Positions 13,317 to 19,543 of a stretch of DNA of 19,543 nt are shown one piece after another. A program made the position numbers and the translations under genes. Origin of the DNA: Gemmatimonadota bacterium (GTDB lineage Bacteria; Gemmatimonadota; Gemmatimonadetes; Longimicrobiales; RSA9); NCBI GenBank assembly GCA_019689775.1, contig JADGGV010000020.1, forward strand, positions 1 to 19,543. Reading direction: 5' to 3'. The notes beneath the pieces are model-generated. The model saw only the letters and a list, made by a program, of their open reading frames with translations. It was not told the origin of the DNA and made no database searches. Positions within the stretch are counted from its first letter, which is position 1. Each line of letters starts with the position of its first letter.

Positions 13317-14918
13317 TCATTTCCCGCCGACAGGCGGCACAAGGTACCGATTGGCCCAATTTCCCGAAAGAGGTTCGCTCTTTCGGAGGCGCGCCGCCCA
13401 CAGGCGCGCGCCCACGGTCCACGGCGCGGGGCGCGGGGGCCTGGCGGTCGGGAGGATGCGCCCGTCGGAGCCGAGGCACCGATCGCACCCTCCACAGCGC
13501 CGGGCCGGCGGCCGCTCGCCGAAGTAGCGCAATACGAACGCACGCCGGCACGAGCGGGTTCTGGCGTACCCCTCCATCTCGAGGAGGCGCCGCCACTCGG
13601 CGCGGCGGCGGGCGTCGAGCGCCCGCCAATCGACGGCCGGGGCGTCGGACGTGACCAGCCATGCGGCGGTCGCGCCCGGCCGCTCGGGGCGAACGGCGCC
13701 CGCCTCGCCAAGGAGCCGGAGGGCGGCCTCGACCTGCTGGGCGCCGCGGGCGCCCCGCGTGCGTCGCGCGATCTCGTCGGCGGAGAGCCGGGCGACGCGG
13801 CCCACGCCGGCCTCGGCGAGAAGCGCCGCATGCACGCCCTGGACCACCTCGCGGGGCGGGAGCGACTGCCCGATCAGGAACTCGTGCGTCCGCCGGTCCC
13901 GCTCGTGGTGGATCAACACGCACGTCGCGGGCGCGCCGTCCCGCCCGGCGCGCCCCGCCTCCTGGTAGTACGCCTCCAGCGAGGCGGGGGCGCCGTGATG
14001 CACGACGAGGCGCACGTTCGGCTTGTCGATCCCCATGCCGAACGCGTTCGTGGCGACGACGACGCCGATCCTCCCCTCGATGAACGCGTCCTGGAGCCGC
14101 TGGCGCTCGGGCCCGCGGGCGCCCGCGTGGTAGGCGGCGGCCGGCACGCCCGCGCGGTTCAGGAGATCGGCCACGCCGTCGACGCGCTTGCGGGTGCTCG
14201 CGTAAACGATCGCCGCGCCGTCGGGCGGGACGCGGCGGAGGAGCGCGAGGAGCGCGCGGTCGCGCTCCAGCTCGTCGGCCGCGGCGATGACGTGCCACGT
14301 CAGGTTCGGGCGGTCGAAGCCGCGGACCAGGACGACGGGGTCGCGCAGCCGGAGCTGGCGCGCGATGTCGCGGCGGACCTCGGGCGGCGCCGTCGCCGTC
14401 AGCGCGATGACGGGGCAGCGGAGCGCGTCGCGGGCGGCGCCAAGCCGCCGGTAGGCCGGGCGGAAGTCGTGCCCCCACTGCGAGATACAGTGGGCCTCGT
14501 CGACCGCGAGCAGCGAGACGCGAAGGCGCTGGAGCCGTTCGCGGAACCGGGGCGAGTCGAAGCGCTCCGGCGCGACGTAGAGGAGGCGCGCCTCCCCCGC
14601 CTCGACGCGGGCGAGCCGCGCGTCGGCCTCGGCGGGCGCGAGCGTCGAGTTCACGAACGTGGCGTGGATGCCGGCGGCCTCGAGGGCGTCGACCTGGTCC
14701 TTCATGAGCGAGATGAGCGGCGACACCACCAGCGTGATACCCGGCAGGAGCTGGGATGGCACCTGGTAGCAGAGGCTCTTTCCGCCGCCGGTCGGCATCA
14801 GGACGAGGACGTCCTTGCGTCGGAGGACCGCGGAGACGGCGTCCGCCTGGGCGCCGCGGAAGTCCGGGTAGCCGAAGTGGCGGCGGAGCACCGCGCGGGC
14901 ATCGTCGAGGTCCGGCAT
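13317..14918 (-). CDS. recQ: ATP-dependent DNA helicase RecQ, short form
   Basis: This 533-residue 3'-5' DNA helicase of superfamily 2 acts in recombinational repair. Motif I is PTGGGKS (Lys47), motif II is DEAH (140-143) and is followed by the RecQ-specific aromatic-rich loop CISQWGHDFRP. Motif VI is in YYQEAGRAGRDG. The zinc-binding cysteines Cys457, Cys475, Cys478 and Cys481 lie near the end, after about 100 residues with winged-helix character, and no HRDC domain follows. This order resembles the short RecQ/RecS type rather than E. coli RecQ. GGAGG five bases before the ATG at 14916-14918 selects this start over the GTG two codons upstream, which overlaps the ribosome binding site. The acyl-CoA dehydrogenase follows ten bases later. 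Confidence 0.93.
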   Translation of the reverse strand: MPDLDDARAVLRRHFGYPDFRGAQADAVSAVLRRKDVLVLMPTGGGKSLCYQVPSQLLPGITLVVSPLISLMKDQVDALEAAGIHATFVNSTLAPAEADARLARVEAGEARLLYVAPERFDSPRFRERLQRLRVSLLAVDEAHCISQWGHDFRPAYRRLGAARDALRCPVIALTATAPPEVRRDIARQLRLRDPVVLVRGFDRPNLTWHVIAAADELERDRALLALLRRVPPDGAAIVYASTRKRVDGVADLLNRAGVPAAAYHAGARGPERQRLQDAFIEGRIGVVVATNAFGMGIDKPNVRLVVHHGAPASLEAYYQEAGRAGRDGAPATCVLIHHERDRRTHEFLIGQSLPPREVVQGVHAALLAEAGVGRVARLSADEIARRTRGARGAQQVEAALRLLGEAGAVRPERPGATAAWLVTSDAPAVDWRALDARRRAEWRRLLEMEGYARTRSCRRAFVLRYFGERPPARRCGGCDRCLGSDGRILPTARPPRPAPWTVGARLWAARLRKSEPLSGNWANRYLVPPVGGK

Positions 14919-14924
14919 CGTCAC

Positions 14925-15046
14925 CTCCGGGCGGGTCGAGGTCCGCCCGGACGGTGCCCGGCGCCGCCGGGCGCGTCCATACGGTGACCGGCCGACGCCG
15001 CACCGGCCGATCGCGCCCGGCCGCCGGGATGCCGCCGACGGATGGA
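14925..15046. other. recQ leader with GC hairpins
   Basis: The gap between the hydrolase-like gene and recQ holds the recQ ribosome binding site (GGAGG at 14925-14929, minus strand). It also holds a seven-pair, three-base-loop hairpin at 14956-14972 and a smaller one at 15016-15028. No T tract follows either. A promoter for recQ was not identified. Confidence 0.35.
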
Positions 15047-15979
15047 TCAGCCGGGTAGGCCTCCGCGTCGGGCCGCGTCGACCACCGTGCGGATCGCCTC
15101 GACGACGACCTCGGGCGCCTCGACGGGGATGTCGCGGCCCGCGCTCGACGCGGTCACGATCCGGCCGGCCGTCGAGGAGGCGGCGAGCCCAGCCAGCGCG
15201 TCGGCGCGAAGCGCCTCGATGCGGGCGCCCACCACCCTGGAGACGCCCGGGGGTCGCCGTTCCGGGCGGCCACGCAGGACGACGACCACGGGGCGCTCGC
15301 CGAACGGCCGCGCCTCCTCGCGCACGCGCCCGGCGCTCGCCTCCGCGCCGCGCAGCTCCGCCGCAATCACGCGCAGCGTCCGCGGGCGGAGCGCCGTCAG
15401 CGCCTCGGTGCGCGCGTCAGGCGGGAGGCGGCGCAGGTTCGCCGGGCCACTGAGCCGGGCGAGCGCCTGCGGCACGCCGACGCGGGCGAGCGCCGCGACG
15501 AGGCCGACCATCCGGCCCACCGTGCGGAGGCCGCGACGATGCTCCGGCGGGAAGCGGTCCGTCCACTCGTCCTCGTGGTCCACATCCACGAGCACCAGGC
15601 CGGCCACGTCGTCGCGGTGGCGGGCGGCGAAGAGGCGTGCGTGGAAGCCGCCGAGCGCGTGGGCGACCAGGACGTAGGGCGCGGGGAGCCCCGCCGCGCG
15701 CAAGAGTGCGCGGAGATCGCGCTCGGCGTCGTCGGCGGTGGGCTGCGCGCCGGCGGGGAGCGGATCGCTCCGCCCGTAGCCGGCGCGGTCGTAGCTACAG
15801 ACGCGGGTGAACGCCGCGACGTGCGGCTGCACGAGCGCCCAGGTGGGCGAGAACCCGCCGGCGCCGCCGAGGAGGACGACGGTGGGCGCGCCCGAGCCCG
15901 CGCTGCGCAGGAACAGCCCTCGACCGCCGACCTCGACGAGCTCCCCGGCGGGGAGGCCGAGCGGCGGCGTCGGGGTCAA
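15047..15979 (-). CDS. Alpha/beta-hydrolase-fold protein lacking nucleophile Ser and catalytic His (probable pseudo-enzyme)
   Basis: This 310-residue protein has the alpha/beta-hydrolase layout: strand and oxyanion turn VVLLGGAGGF (34-43), CSYDRAGYGRSDP (61-73), nucleophile elbow, VLVDVDHEDEW, and a C-terminal helix after DIPVEAPEVV. The elbow reads VAHALGG, with Ala108 (codon GCG, 15656-15658) where the family has the nucleophilic Ser. The C-terminal catalytic motif reads AGRDIP, with Arg282 (codon CGC, 15134-15136) where the usual SGHdIp has His. Both changes suggest it is not a serine hydrolase. No ATG or GTG fits; the likely start is a TTG at 15977-15979 that overlaps the TGA of the upstream gene (TTGA), implying translational coupling. 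The frame remains open upstream, so a longer form is possible. Role unknown. Confidence 0.75.
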   Translation of the reverse strand: MTPTPPLGLPAGELVEVGGRGLFLRSAGSGAPTVVLLGGAGGFSPTWALVQPHVAAFTRVCSYDRAGYGRSDPLPAGAQPTADDAERDLRALLRAAGLPAPYVLVAHALGGFHARLFAARHRDDVAGLVLVDVDHEDEWTDRFPPEHRRGLRTVGRMVGLVAALARVGVPQALARLSGPANLRRLPPDARTEALTALRPRTLRVIAAELRGAEASAGRVREEARPFGERPVVVVLRGRPERRPPGVSRVVGARIEALRADALAGLAASSTAGRIVTASSAGRDIPVEAPEVVVEAIRTVVDAARRGGLPG

Positions 15980-16167
15980 CTCTTCGGCCTGCGGAAGCGG
16001 AGCGCGACGCCCACGCCGAGCACGACGACGGCGGGGAGGACGAGCCAGTCGATGCCCGTGGCCATGGCGGCGACGCCGAGGCCGGCGCCGGCCGCGAAGC
16101 ACAGCATCTTCCAGCGGAGGTAGGGGTCCGGCCCGTAGGGCTTGCGGGAGGGGCGAAACCAGCCCAT
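15976..16167 (-). CDS. Small two-helix membrane protein
   Basis: This 63-residue protein has a basic, proline- and tyrosine-containing N-terminus (MGWFRPSRKPYGPDP). Two hydrophobic helices follow, about residues 21-38 and 41-56, and then a basic RFRRPK tail. Positive charges at both ends suggest both termini are in the cytoplasm. The ATG overlaps the stop of the crotonase by one base (TGATG), with a GTG one codon upstream as an alternative start. The stop overlaps the proposed TTG start of the hydrolase-like gene. Family not recognised; the overlaps on both sides support real coding. Confidence 0.65.
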   Translation of the reverse strand: MGWFRPSRKPYGPDPYLRWKMLCFAAGAGLGVAAMATGIDWLVLPAVVVLGVGVALRFRRPKS

Positions 16168-16949
16168 CACCGGCGCCGGCGCTCGAGGAAACGGCGGACG
16201 CCGGCCTGGCAGTCGTCGGTGGCGCGGGCCAGGGCGTTCACCTCGGCGCCGCGGGCGATGGCCTCCTCGAAGCCGAGCCCGTCCATCCCGTAGAGCAGCC
16301 GCTTGATGAGGAGGAGCGCCGACGCGGAACGGCCGGCGAGCTCGCGCGCGTACTCGAGGGCCTCCGCGTGGAACGTGGCGGGCGGGTAAATCCGGTTCAC
16401 CAGCCCGATGCGCTGCGCCTCGGCGGCCGTGATCGGCTCGCCGCGCGCGGCGAGCTCGAACGCGATCTTCTCGCTCGACGTCCGGCGCAGGATCGCCATG
16501 ACCATGGCGGGCACGAAGCCGAGCCGGACCTCCGGGTACCCGAAGACCGCATCGTCCGACGCGAGCACGATGTCGCAGGCCGTCGCGAGGCCGGCGCCGC
16601 CCGCGAAGGCGTGACCGTGGACCGCGGCCACGATCGGCTTCGGATGCCGCCGCATGGCGACGAGCAGCTCGCCGAGCGCCGCGGCGTCCGCCAGGTTCTC
16701 CACCGGCCCGGCGCCCTGCGCGATCTTCTCCAGCTCGGAGAGGTCGGCGCCGGAGCAGAAGTCGGGGCCGGCGCCGCGGAGCAGGACGACGCGCACGGCG
16801 GCGTCGGCCGCGGCGTCGCCCAGCGCCCGCTTCAGCTCCTCGACCGCGCGCGCGTCCAGCGCGTTCCGCTTCTCGGGACGGTTCAGCGTGATCGTCGCGA
16901 CGCCGTCCGCCACCTCGTAGACGATCCGCTCGAGCGCCGTGCCGCTCAC
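16167..16949 (-). CDS. Enoyl-CoA hydratase/isomerase family protein, methylglutaconyl-CoA hydratase-like (LiuC/AtuE)
   Basis: This 260-residue crotonase has oxyanion-hole segments FCSGADL (64-70) and HAFAGGAGL (113-121). The first hydratase glutamate position is Gly120, while the second is kept (Glu140 in YPEVRLGFVP). That combination, and the lack of the GGGGTQ segment after it, resembles LiuC/AtuE-type enzymes, which hydrate 3-methylglutaconyl-CoA or isohexenylglutaconyl-CoA in leucine and acyclic terpene breakdown. The start is a GTG at 16947-16949 overlapping the stop of the AtuA-like gene (GTGA). Operon context with two AtuA-type proteins supports a branched-chain or isoprenoid acyl-CoA substrate. 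General enoyl-CoA hydratase is the fallback. Confidence 0.85.
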   Translation of the reverse strand: MSGTALERIVYEVADGVATITLNRPEKRNALDARAVEELKRALGDAAADAAVRVVLLRGAGPDFCSGADLSELEKIAQGAGPVENLADAAALGELLVAMRRHPKPIVAAVHGHAFAGGAGLATACDIVLASDDAVFGYPEVRLGFVPAMVMAILRRTSSEKIAFELAARGEPITAAEAQRIGLVNRIYPPATFHAEALEYARELAGRSASALLLIKRLLYGMDGLGFEEAIARGAEVNALARATDDCQAGVRRFLERRRR

Positions 16950-17293
16950 GCCGACACCTCACGCGCGACGTCGTCCGGCACCTCGATCCTCATCCGCAGC
17001 ATGGCGGTCGAGAACGTCTTCCCTTGCGCGTCGGTCATGAGGGAGACCGTCCCACCGCCGTCGAGCGCCTCGTGGAGCAGGAAGTTGAGCGCGTTCAGGT
17101 TCGGCAGCTCGAAGCGCTCGACGGGACCGCGGACCAGCTCGCCGAAGTGGCGCTTGACGCGGTCGACCGTGAGCGCCTCGACCAGGAGCGGGTACCACTC
17201 GGGCCGGCGCGCAATCACGCCGACGTTCACCGTGTCCCCCTTGTCGCCGGAGCGGGCGTGGGCGAGGCGGAGGAGCTGGACGGTCGCGCTCAT
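16946..17293 (-). CDS. AtuA C-terminal-domain-like small protein
   Basis: This 115-residue protein begins with the LRLAHARSGDKGDTVNVGVIAR pattern (residues 8-29, HARSGDKGD at 12-20) seen in the C-terminal ferredoxin-like domain of AtuA-family proteins. In many bacteria that domain is encoded separately, as here. It also contains NLNALNFLLHEALDGGG (65-81), another conserved part. The ATG overlaps the stop of the large AtuA gene (ATGA, minus strand), and its own stop overlaps the crotonase GTG. It presumably forms a complex with the product of the preceding gene. The enzymatic role of the pair has not been established in the literature as far as I know. Confidence 0.85.
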   Translation of the reverse strand: MSATVQLLRLAHARSGDKGDTVNVGVIARRPEWYPLLVEALTVDRVKRHFGELVRGPVERFELPNLNALNFLLHEALDGGGTVSLMTDAQGKTFSTAMLRMRIEVPDDVAREVSA

Positions 17294-18663
17294 GCTTCCG
17301 TCACCTCGACGCGCAGGTTTGGCTCGATCTCGCGGCGGTCGATGAGCGCCGGCCAGTAGGCGACGATCTCCTCGGGGCGCGGCCGGCCGCCGGCGAAGCC
17401 GGTGACGGACGGGGGCCCCGTGAGGATCAGCGGCGCGATCTCCCGGCCAAAGCGCTCGACCGCCGCCCTGTCCTGGCCACGGACGGCCACGCGGAGCTGG
17501 ACCTCCGCCAGGTCGGCGGGCGGCGGACCGGCCAGCGGGCCATGGGTGGCGTTCCAGCCGACGAACTCGGTGCGGATCTCGTCGAAGCGGAGCCCGAGGC
17601 GATCGAGCCGCTCGCGCAGGATCCGATCCGCGGCGCGCGCCTTCTCGACCGCGTCGGGCCAGGCGTAGACGAGCGTGCCGACGGCCTTCCAGCCGGCCCG
17701 ATAGGCGATCGAGACCTTGAGCCGGTCGGTGCGGGGGCGCCCGCGGACGCCGCTGACGCGCACGCGGTCCGGCCCCTCCTGGGCGAGCCGGATCGTCGTG
17801 AAGTCGGCGATCACGTCCGGCGTGATGTACTCCCGGGGGTCGCCCATCTCGTAGACGAGCTGCTCGGTGACGGTGGCCACGCTCACCCGCCCGCCGGTGC
17901 CCTCGTGCTTCGTGACGACGAAACTGCCGTCGCTGTGGGCCTCGATGATCGGGAAGCCGACGTCGGCCAGGTCCGGCACGTGCTGCCAGTCGCCGAGGAA
18001 GTTCCCGCCGGTCGCCTGCGCACCGCACTCGTTGATGTGGCCCGCCACGACCCCCGCCGCGAGGTGGTCCCAGGCGTCGGCGGGCCAGCCGAAGGCGTGC
18101 ATCATCGGGGCGTAGGTCAGCGCCGTGTCCGTCGACCGGCCGGTCACGACGATGTGCGCGCCCCGCCGCAACGCCTCGAGCATAGGCCCGGCGCCGATGT
18201 AGGCGTTCGCGCTCACGACCCGGTCGAGCACGGCGGCGAGCGGCTCGCCCGTGTCCATGTTGCGCAGCTCGTGGCCGCGCGCGATCAGCTCGGGGAGGCG
18301 GTCGAGGATGTCGTCGCCGAAGACCGCGGCGACGCGCACGCGGCCGTGGAGCCCGCGCGCGCGGGCCGCCGCCAGGACGCCGTCCCGCGCGGCGGCGATG
18401 TTGACGCCGCCCGCGTTGGCGAGCACGCGGATGTTCCGCTCGACGAGGTCGGGGAGGATCTCCTCCATGAGCGGAACGAAGTCGCGCGCGTATCCTTCGG
18501 CGGGATTGCGCGACCGCTGCTTCTGGAGGATCGACATCGTCACCTCGGCCAGGTAGTCGAGCACGAGGTAGTCGATCGGGCCGCGGCGGACCTGGTCGAT
18601 CGGCGCGTCCAGCCGGTCCCCCCAGAAGCCCTGCCCGGATGCGATGCGGATCAGTCGGTTCAT
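17290..18663 (-). CDS. AtuA family (DUF1446) acyl-CoA utilisation protein
   Basis: This 457-residue protein has the DUF1446 landmarks: MNRLIRIASGQGFWGDRLDAP at the N-terminus, DYLAEVTMSIL (36-46), VLANAGGVN (80-88) and VVTGRSTDTAL. They continue with GHINECGAQATGGNF, HEGTGGRVSVATVTEQLVYE, YITPDV and WNATHG. AtuA is the first gene of the Pseudomonas acyclic terpene utilisation cluster (citronellol/geraniol breakdown), but its biochemical function is not settled. Related genes also occur in leucine-type and other acyl-CoA pathways. The frame is open further upstream, but the conserved N-terminus sets the ATG at 18661-18663. Four downstream genes overlap one another in series, so this heads a tight operon or follows the CDP-alcohol transferase gene 61 bases upstream. 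Confidence 0.9.
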   Translation of the reverse strand: MNRLIRIASGQGFWGDRLDAPIDQVRRGPIDYLVLDYLAEVTMSILQKQRSRNPAEGYARDFVPLMEEILPDLVERNIRVLANAGGVNIAAARDGVLAAARARGLHGRVRVAAVFGDDILDRLPELIARGHELRNMDTGEPLAAVLDRVVSANAYIGAGPMLEALRRGAHIVVTGRSTDTALTYAPMMHAFGWPADAWDHLAAGVVAGHINECGAQATGGNFLGDWQHVPDLADVGFPIIEAHSDGSFVVTKHEGTGGRVSVATVTEQLVYEMGDPREYITPDVIADFTTIRLAQEGPDRVRVSGVRGRPRTDRLKVSIAYRAGWKAVGTLVYAWPDAVEKARAADRILRERLDRLGLRFDEIRTEFVGWNATHGPLAGPPPADLAEVQLRVAVRGQDRAAVERFGREIAPLILTGPPSVTGFAGGRPRPEEIVAYWPALIDRREIEPNLRVEVTEA

Positions 18664-18724
18664 CGGCGCTCGGCTCCCCTCTGGGTGGCGGACGGCGGGA
18701 AGATACGGGAGCCGCGGGGGAAGA

Positions 18725-19438
18725 TCAAAGCGACGGGGCCGGCCACGACGGCTCGGCGCGTCCATCGCGCCGCACCGGCTCCATGCGGCCGAGCCGCTGG
18801 AGGTTCGAGCCGAAGCGGACCGCGAAGAGCGTGAACATCCCGGCCGCCAGCAGAGCCGCCGTGGCGTTCGCGACCAGCGCGACCGTGCCATGGAGGGCGC
18901 CCCAGGCCAGCGGCGCGAAGAAGAGTACGGCGTTGCCGACGATCAGCAGGAGGCGTACCTCGGTCGGGCCGACGATTCCGTAGGCCATCTTGAAGACGCC
19001 AAAGACGCTCGTCTCCAGATAGACGTTGATGGAGAGCATGAGGTAGAGCACCACGAGCACGAGCGCCAGCTCGAGGTTGACGTAGGGCGACAGGCCGATG
19101 CCGATCCCGATCACGGCGGTGTCGAAGGCGTCGACGGCGTGGTCGAGGTAGTAGCCGTAGCGCGGGCGCTCCGCCCTCCGGACGCGCGCGAGCGTCCCGT
19201 CGAGCGAGTCGCCGAACCAGTTGACGGCGAGCATGGCGCTCGCGACCCACAACCAGCCCGGATGAAGCGAGGAGAGGGCGTAGGCGGCGCCTGCGCCGAT
19301 CGCGCCGAGGACACCGACGAGCGTGAGGTGGTCGGACAGGATCCGGTACGGCAGCCGGGCGGCGATGGCGCGCAGCAGACGGCGCTCCGCGCCGGCCAGC
19401 AGCGAGGTCATCTCGCGAGGTGCGCGGCTGCTCGACAT
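18725..19438 (-). CDS. CDP-alcohol phosphatidyltransferase family membrane protein
   Basis: This 237-residue integral membrane enzyme family transfers a phosphatidyl or phospho-alcohol group from a CDP-alcohol during phospholipid synthesis. The family signature D-x2-D-G-x2-A-R-x8-G-x3-D-x3-D is complete: Asp77, Asp80, Gly81, Ala84, Arg85, Gly95, Asp99 and Asp103. Hydrophobic segments are visible at about 38-56, 61-75, 106-117, 122-140, 160-178 and 185-206, giving the usual six helices. The C-terminus is basic and proline-rich. The ATG at 19436-19438 has a GGAG about ten bases upstream; an in-frame ATG at 19411 is an alternative. The acceptor alcohol cannot be told from the sequence. Confidence 0.88.
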   Translation of the reverse strand: MSSSRAPREMTSLLAGAERRLLRAIAARLPYRILSDHLTLVGVLGAIGAGAAYALSSLHPGWLWVASAMLAVNWFGDSLDGTLARVRRAERPRYGYYLDHAVDAFDTAVIGIGIGLSPYVNLELALVLVVLYLMLSINVYLETSVFGVFKMAYGIVGPTEVRLLLIVGNAVLFFAPLAWGALHGTVALVANATAALLAAGMFTLFAVRFGSNLQRLGRMEPVRRDGRAEPSWPAPSL

Positions 19439-19478
19439 GGCGTGCGCTCCGGCGTGGGGTCAGAGGGCGGCGCGGCGC

Positions 19479-19543
19479 GGGGGGGGGGGGGGGGGCGCGC
19501 CCCCCCCCCCCCCCGCCCCGCCGCCCCCCCCCCCCCCCCCCCC
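19479..19543. repeat. Poly-G / poly-C fold-back at the contig end
   Basis: A run of 17 G (19479-19495) is followed after four alternating bases by runs of C (19500-19514 and 19524-19543) broken only by single G residues. The G and C runs are mutually complementary, forming a perfect fold-back. This does not look like the neighbouring DNA and is most simply an artefact of sequencing or assembly at the contig end. Confidence 0.8.

Noticed and set aside
13260..14987. 575-codon plus-strand frame opposite recQ
   Set aside because: Antisense shadow of a complete RecQ helicase; low-complexity composition and no ribosome binding site.

Overview
The window is very GC-rich DNA (roughly 70% or more), densely packed with genes and with no sign of mobile elements, CRISPR, rRNA or tRNA. 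Several features fit a Gemmatimonadota-like bacterium, probably a metagenome-assembled contig. These are a secreted GWxTD-type protein next to rplU-rpmA, the RNase G / L21 / L27 neighbourhood, and multiple acyl-CoA degradation genes. The taxonomic call is an inference, not shown by a marker gene. The right-hand end (about 19479-19543) is a fold-back of G and C homopolymers and looks like an assembly or sequencing artefact.

Left part, plus strand (83-6515): a tight, overlapping operon. Its order is aldehyde dehydrogenase, thiolase of the 3-oxoadipyl-CoA type, PaaG-like crotonase lacking both hydratase glutamates, 3-hydroxyacyl-CoA dehydrogenase, canonical enoyl-CoA hydratase, exported class A beta-lactamase-like serine hydrolase, and a small NPFG-repeat protein. 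The first five match the lower phenylacetyl-CoA pathway: isomerisation, aldehyde oxidation, hydration, dehydrogenation and thiolysis to succinyl-CoA and acetyl-CoA. The ring epoxidase and the ligase would have to lie upstream, outside the window.

Middle (6573-9506, minus strand): a two-helix membrane protein, a GWxTD-type exported protein, then rpmA and rplU. A good sigma-70-like promoter and a small leader hairpin precede rplU, and a textbook rho-independent terminator follows rpmA.

Right part (9672-19438, minus strand; transcription runs right to left). Order of transcription: CDP-alcohol phosphatidyltransferase; AtuA (DUF1446) family protein; AtuA C-terminal-like small protein; LiuC/AtuE-like crotonase; 63-residue membrane protein; an alpha/beta-hydrolase-fold protein that has lost its nucleophile Ser and catalytic His; short RecQ helicase; acyl-CoA dehydrogenase; RNase E/G; a 59-residue basic protein; and a STAS/SpoIIAA-like protein. 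The AtuA, crotonase and acyl-CoA dehydrogenase genes point to isoprenoid or branched-chain acyl-CoA degradation, although no carboxylase is visible here.

No clearly new multi-gene system is evident. The most interesting single items are the putative pseudo-hydrolase translationally coupled to the AtuA/crotonase genes, the serine hydrolase with altered active-site motifs inside a catabolic operon, and the two small genes inserted between RNase G and rplU.
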